Shown here: in pieces, positions 4,247 through 7,186 of the stretch
How positions within the stretch are numbered: the stretch's first letter is position 1
Layout of the letters: each line of letters starts with the position of its first letter
NCBI GenBank assembly: GCA_903837255.1
Contig: CAILTZ010000598.1
Span: 1 to 7,186, forward strand
Source: an uncultured Pirellula sp.
GTDB lineage: Bacteria; Planctomycetota; Planctomycetia; Pirellulales; Pirellulaceae
Direction: 5' to 3'
DNA length: 7,186 nt
Made by a program: the position numbers and the translations under genes
Notes under the pieces: model-generated
What the model saw: the letters and a program-made list of their open reading frames with translations, nothing else
The model's database searches: none
Told to the model about the DNA's origin: nothing

Positions 4247-7186
4247 TTATCGATAGAAGGAAATCGGGCGCGGCTTGACACCGAGTTCGTCGTAGTTGAA
4301 ACCGCTTTCAAGAGGCTCATAGCTCCCGACGATCTCCACACTGCGGCTAGCGGAGATCGATTCTTCCATCCCGATGCACCAATAGGCAGAGTTGATCACG
4401 AGTCGGCGTAGGCCAGTGCTTTTCAGGTCGATCCCGCTGCCCATCGTGCAATGAAAGACCCTGGTTGTTTTGCCGTCGCTGGTCTGCCAAGGCTTGATCC
4501 ACGCAACCGGCAGTGGCTCGAGCTTGTCATTGGGCAAGTCATCCGGCTTGCGGCCCATCAAGGGTTGGCCCCATACAAGCGCGGTGCATTCAACCGGGAG
4601 GCTGGTATCTTCTTTGTAGGTGCGATAGACATCCGAGTCCCCCCAGATATCCGTGACGCCAGTGAGGATCGGATGCTGCGCGTGCTCTTTGTCGAAAAAG
4701 CCACGCGTCGAGTCAGCGTGCCATCGTCCATGGTGATTCATGAAGGATCCGCCAAGGATGTCCTCGCCCCACCGGACTTGTTTGCCATTAATTTTATAAG
4801 GGAGTGGACCGCGAAAGCCGTGATTGGCCGTGCGCAGCGCGATCAAGGGTTTGCCTGAATCGATGTAATCGACGATCTGCTGCTGCTCAGTCGGCGGCAG
4901 AGTCAGCAGACGCGTGAAGAAAATCACGAGGTCTGCCGATGCAAGATGCTCTAGGCCGGGAATATGATGCTCCTTGAATTCAGCTTCCTTTCCCTTCTCG
5001 GGATAGACCGGCATCGTCGGGTCTACTTCACCGCGCGCGTTGACCCCAAAGAGTACGGTGCAATCGAAGCCATGATGCTGGCTGAGAATTTTCGCCAGCA
5101 TCGGCATCGATTGCTCGCTGCGATACTCTTGTTCCGCCGAAATCAGCACGATACGCTTGCCCTTGCCCGGTCCATCCCCGCCTGGATACGTTAGCCATGA
5201 AGTATTGTGCGGTTCGCCGGGGGCAGGTTCATCACCCAAGCCTTGGTTCAAAAAGATCGTGTTGGTAGCTTCGCTACGGGCTTGAACGATATCCTTTTTG
5301 CCGTCCGAATTGAGATCGCCAACAGCAATCCCATAGACGGCTCCTTTGCCATCGCCAAGCGAGAGTTCCTCGAATCGCAACCCCGCTCCATCATTCAAAA
5401 AAATTCTGCTACCACCGTTGGAGTACCCAACGATCACGTCGAGTTGATGGTCCTGGTTCATGTCGTCTACCGCAATGGCATAGGCCACCCGTTTTGGATC
5501 TCCTAGTGCGATCGACTTGGGAAAGTTCCCCTTGCCGTCATTCATCAAGACCGTCGTTCCGAGTTGATCATCACCGACGATCAAGTCGATGGCCCCGTCT
5601 CGATTAAGATCACCTGCAGCGCAAGCGCGTGTCGAGGTAACCTCGGGGCCAAAGGTGGCTGTGTTGCTCAAACTCATCGTCTGGTCATTGAACAAAATCC
5701 GACTCACCCCCTTGTCCCGATGGGGAACAGCAAGGTCCGGCAAACCATCGCCATTGAAATCGGCCGCTACGATCGTCGTCGCCGACTCCGTGGGTAGGGT
5801 GTTCCAGTGCTCCTTGTTGAAATCACCTTTGCCGTCATTGAGGATGATATAGCTGGGACTCTTTCGATTGGCGACGACAAGGTCGAGATGATGGTCTCGG
5901 TTCATATCAACCAACACGATGTTACGCGTGTTCCATGAGGGATCGCCCCAGGGTCCCGCGAGACTAAAATTCCCCTTGCCATCGTTCCGATAAGCTCTCT
6001 TTTCGTCGGGGTTGTCATTGCTGACGACCATGTCCAAGTCTCCATCGCCATCGATATCCCCCAATGCAGCCGCATAGCTTCGGTCTGGTTCGGCTCCAAC
6101 GTTTTTTGCGTCGAAATTTCCCTGACCGTCATTGAAAAAAATCCGATTGTGGAGCGGCCAGTGCCGTCCCTTGGCCAGGACAATGTCGAGGTCACCGTCG
6201 CCATCGAGGTCCCCGATGCTGGCATTGGCAGATGTCTCTGCAGACGCTTCGAGGTCGACCTGTTTGAAAGATATACCCTTCGCAAGCGGCTCCTTCTTCA
6301 TTGGACTCGTCGAGGAGGAATCCGCCGCAGGGATCTGCTCGATGCAATAAAGCTTGTTCCAACTCCGCACAAAGAGTTGGTTGTCCACGGCGACCGGCGA
6401 TGCATCGATCACATCCTCCAAGTCATTCGTTGCAACCACTTCTAAGGTTTCGTTGTCTTTCACGACCACGATGGTTCCTTCGCGACTCGTGAAATAGAAA
6501 TGGCCGTTGGCTAGGACAGGCGATGCATACATGGTGCGGATTCCTGGCAGCCGCATTCGTTCCAGGAGCGAGCTGCCGTTTCTCGCATCGATGCAACTGA
6601 GCAGATTGGTGTTGCCCGCCGTGTATAGCAGTCGTGTATTGCTCAGAATGGGTGAGGGTACATACGGCGTTGACTGGTTGACCCTCCAACCAATCGTCTC
6701 GCTTGTGGTTACGTCACCTCGGGAGTTAAGTGGGATCGAACAAGCCAGCGCACCGCGATAACCACTTGTGCAAATGACCGAATCACGAAACCGGACCGGT
6801 GAAGGAATCGCATTGACCGTTTGGCCCCCACACTCCCACAGTACGGTTCCATCGTTGGCATCATAGCTCTTGACCGACCCGGTACCATTGACGATGACTT
6901 GTTGCTTTCCCTCATAGGTTGTGACAAAAGGGGTGTTCCAAGAGGTAACCTCACTCGCGCGATCCACCTTCCAACGGAAGTCCCCAGTGAGCTTGTCAAC
7001 GGCGGCAATAAAGGATCCCTCCTCTTGATCGCAATTGATGATCAGCGAATCCTCGGTCAGAGTTGGCGTGATGGCTTCTCCCCAACCGTTTCGTGTTCGC
7101 ATAGCACCTAGATCGATCTTCCAAATCAACTCACCATCGAGCGAGTAGCAGAAGGTTCCTCGAGATCCGAATGAAAAGTAAAGTCG
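4247..7186 (-). CDS. Secreted-type multi-propeller protein with ThuA-like C-terminus (5' partial)
   Basis: The reading frame is open from the right edge to a TAA at 4249-4247, giving 979 visible residues. The first 19, including a blade-like GTFCYSLDGELIWKIDLG stretch, run in frame to the edge, so the TTG at 7129 is not the start and the N-terminus is missing. Residues about 1-285 are PQQ/BamB-type propeller repeats (DGTVLWE, LTGDFRWKV). Residues about 305-650 carry seven VCBS/FG-GAP repeats spaced 49-51 residues, each with a DxDxDGxxD-type calcium loop at about 326, 377, 427, 476, 526, 575 and 624, enough for a complete seven-bladed propeller. Residues about 675-940 resemble the ThuA-like, class I amidotransferase-fold domain (PLIALRTANHGF, ILGGSFMNHHGRWH); no cysteine is seen at the expected nucleophile turn, so amidotransferase activity is unlikely. 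It is probably exported and binds or processes carbohydrate; this is inference. It is the first gene of the visible operon, 51 nt ahead of the cytochrome gene. Confidence 0.9.
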   Translation of the reverse strand, partial: RLYFSFGSRGTFCYSLDGELIWKIDLGAMRTRNGWGEAITPTLTEDSLIINCDQEEGSFIAAVDKLTGDFRWKVDRASEVTSWNTPFVTTYEGKQQVIVNGTGSVKSYDANDGTVLWECGGQTVNAIPSPVRFRDSVICTSGYRGALACSIPLNSRGDVTTSETIGWRVNQSTPYVPSPILSNTRLLYTAGNTNLLSCIDARNGSSLLERMRLPGIRTMYASPVLANGHFYFTSREGTIVVVKDNETLEVVATNDLEDVIDASPVAVDNQLFVRSWNKLYCIEQIPAADSSSTSPMKKEPLAKGISFKQVDLEASAETSANASIGDLDGDGDLDIVLAKGRHWPLHNRIFFNDGQGNFDAKNVGAEPDRSYAAALGDIDGDGDLDMVVSNDNPDEKRAYRNDGKGNFSLAGPWGDPSWNTRNIVLVDMNRDHHLDLVVANRKSPSYIILNDGKGDFNKEHWNTLPTESATTIVAADFNGDGLPDLAVPHRDKGVSRILFNDQTMSLSNTATFGPEVTSTRACAAGDLNRDGAIDLIVGDDQLGTTVLMNDGKGNFPKSIALGDPKRVAYAIAVDDMNQDHQLDVIVGYSNGGSRIFLNDGAGLRFEELSLGDGKGAVYGIAVGDLNSDGKKDIVQARSEATNTIFLNQGLGDEPAPGEPHNTSWLTYPGGDGPGKGKRIVLISAEQEYRSEQSMPMLAKILSQHHGFDCTVLFGVNARGEVDPTMPVYPEKGKEAEFKEHHIPGLEHLASADLVIFFTRLLTLPPTEQQQIVDYIDSGKPLIALRTANHGFRGPLPYKINGKQVRWGEDILGGSFMNHHGRWHADSTRGFFDKEHAQHPILTGVTDIWGDSDVYRTYKEDTSLPVECTALVWGQPLMGRKPDDLPNDKLEPLPVAWIKPWQTSDGKTTRVFHCTMGSGIDLKSTGLRRLVINSAYWCIGMEESISASRSVEIVGSYEPLESGFNYDELGVKPRPISFYR

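Noticed and set aside
4451..4858. Plus-strand frame of 135 codons opposite the ThuA region
   Set aside because: It lies antisense inside a well-supported gene, with no recognisable domain or ribosome site.
7127..7129. TTG as the start of the large propeller gene
   Set aside because: The frame stays open to the window edge and the upstream residues complete a propeller blade, so the real start is outside the window.

Overview
The window looks like a planctomycete chromosome, probably a Rhodopirellula/Pirellula-like lineage. This rests on gene style and not on a marker gene. Long secreted proteins combine propellers, multiple c-type heme sites and a ThuA-like domain, base composition is moderate, and an intergenic repeat of the ACCACAGAGGCACAGAGG type is present. 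All genes read on the minus strand, so transcription runs from the right edge to the left.

Layout in transcription order: (1) 7186 to 4247 holds the 3' part of a very large gene. It encodes a PQQ/BamB-type propeller, then a seven-repeat VCBS/FG-GAP calcium-binding propeller, then a C-terminal ThuA-like domain. Its true start lies beyond the right edge. (2) 4195 to 1799 encodes an exported protein with five CXXCH heme sites and a C-terminal beta-rich domain. (3) 1815 to 316 encodes an exported glucose/sorbosone-dehydrogenase-like propeller without a heme site. The gaps are 51 nt between the first two genes and a 17-nt overlap between the second and third, so they are almost certainly one operon. 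(4) 315 to 28 is non-coding. It holds an octamer tandem array inside a long imperfect palindrome (160-269), then a perfect dyad overlapping a sigma70-like promoter (39-76). (5) 27 to 1 is the first nine codons of a further minus-strand gene with a strong Shine-Dalgarno.

The three large proteins probably work outside the cytoplasm. A plausible reading is that the dehydrogenase-like propeller oxidises a sugar or polysaccharide-derived substrate, the pentaheme protein carries the electrons, and the multi-propeller/ThuA protein binds or processes carbohydrate. That functional link is inference from gene order and family membership; no substrate can be read from the sequence. The most notable points are the three-module fusion, the heme-protein domain without an obvious Met ligand beside a fresh 15-bp duplication, a possible folded Shine-Dalgarno spacer before the cytochrome gene, and the promoter-embedded dyad at the left edge.
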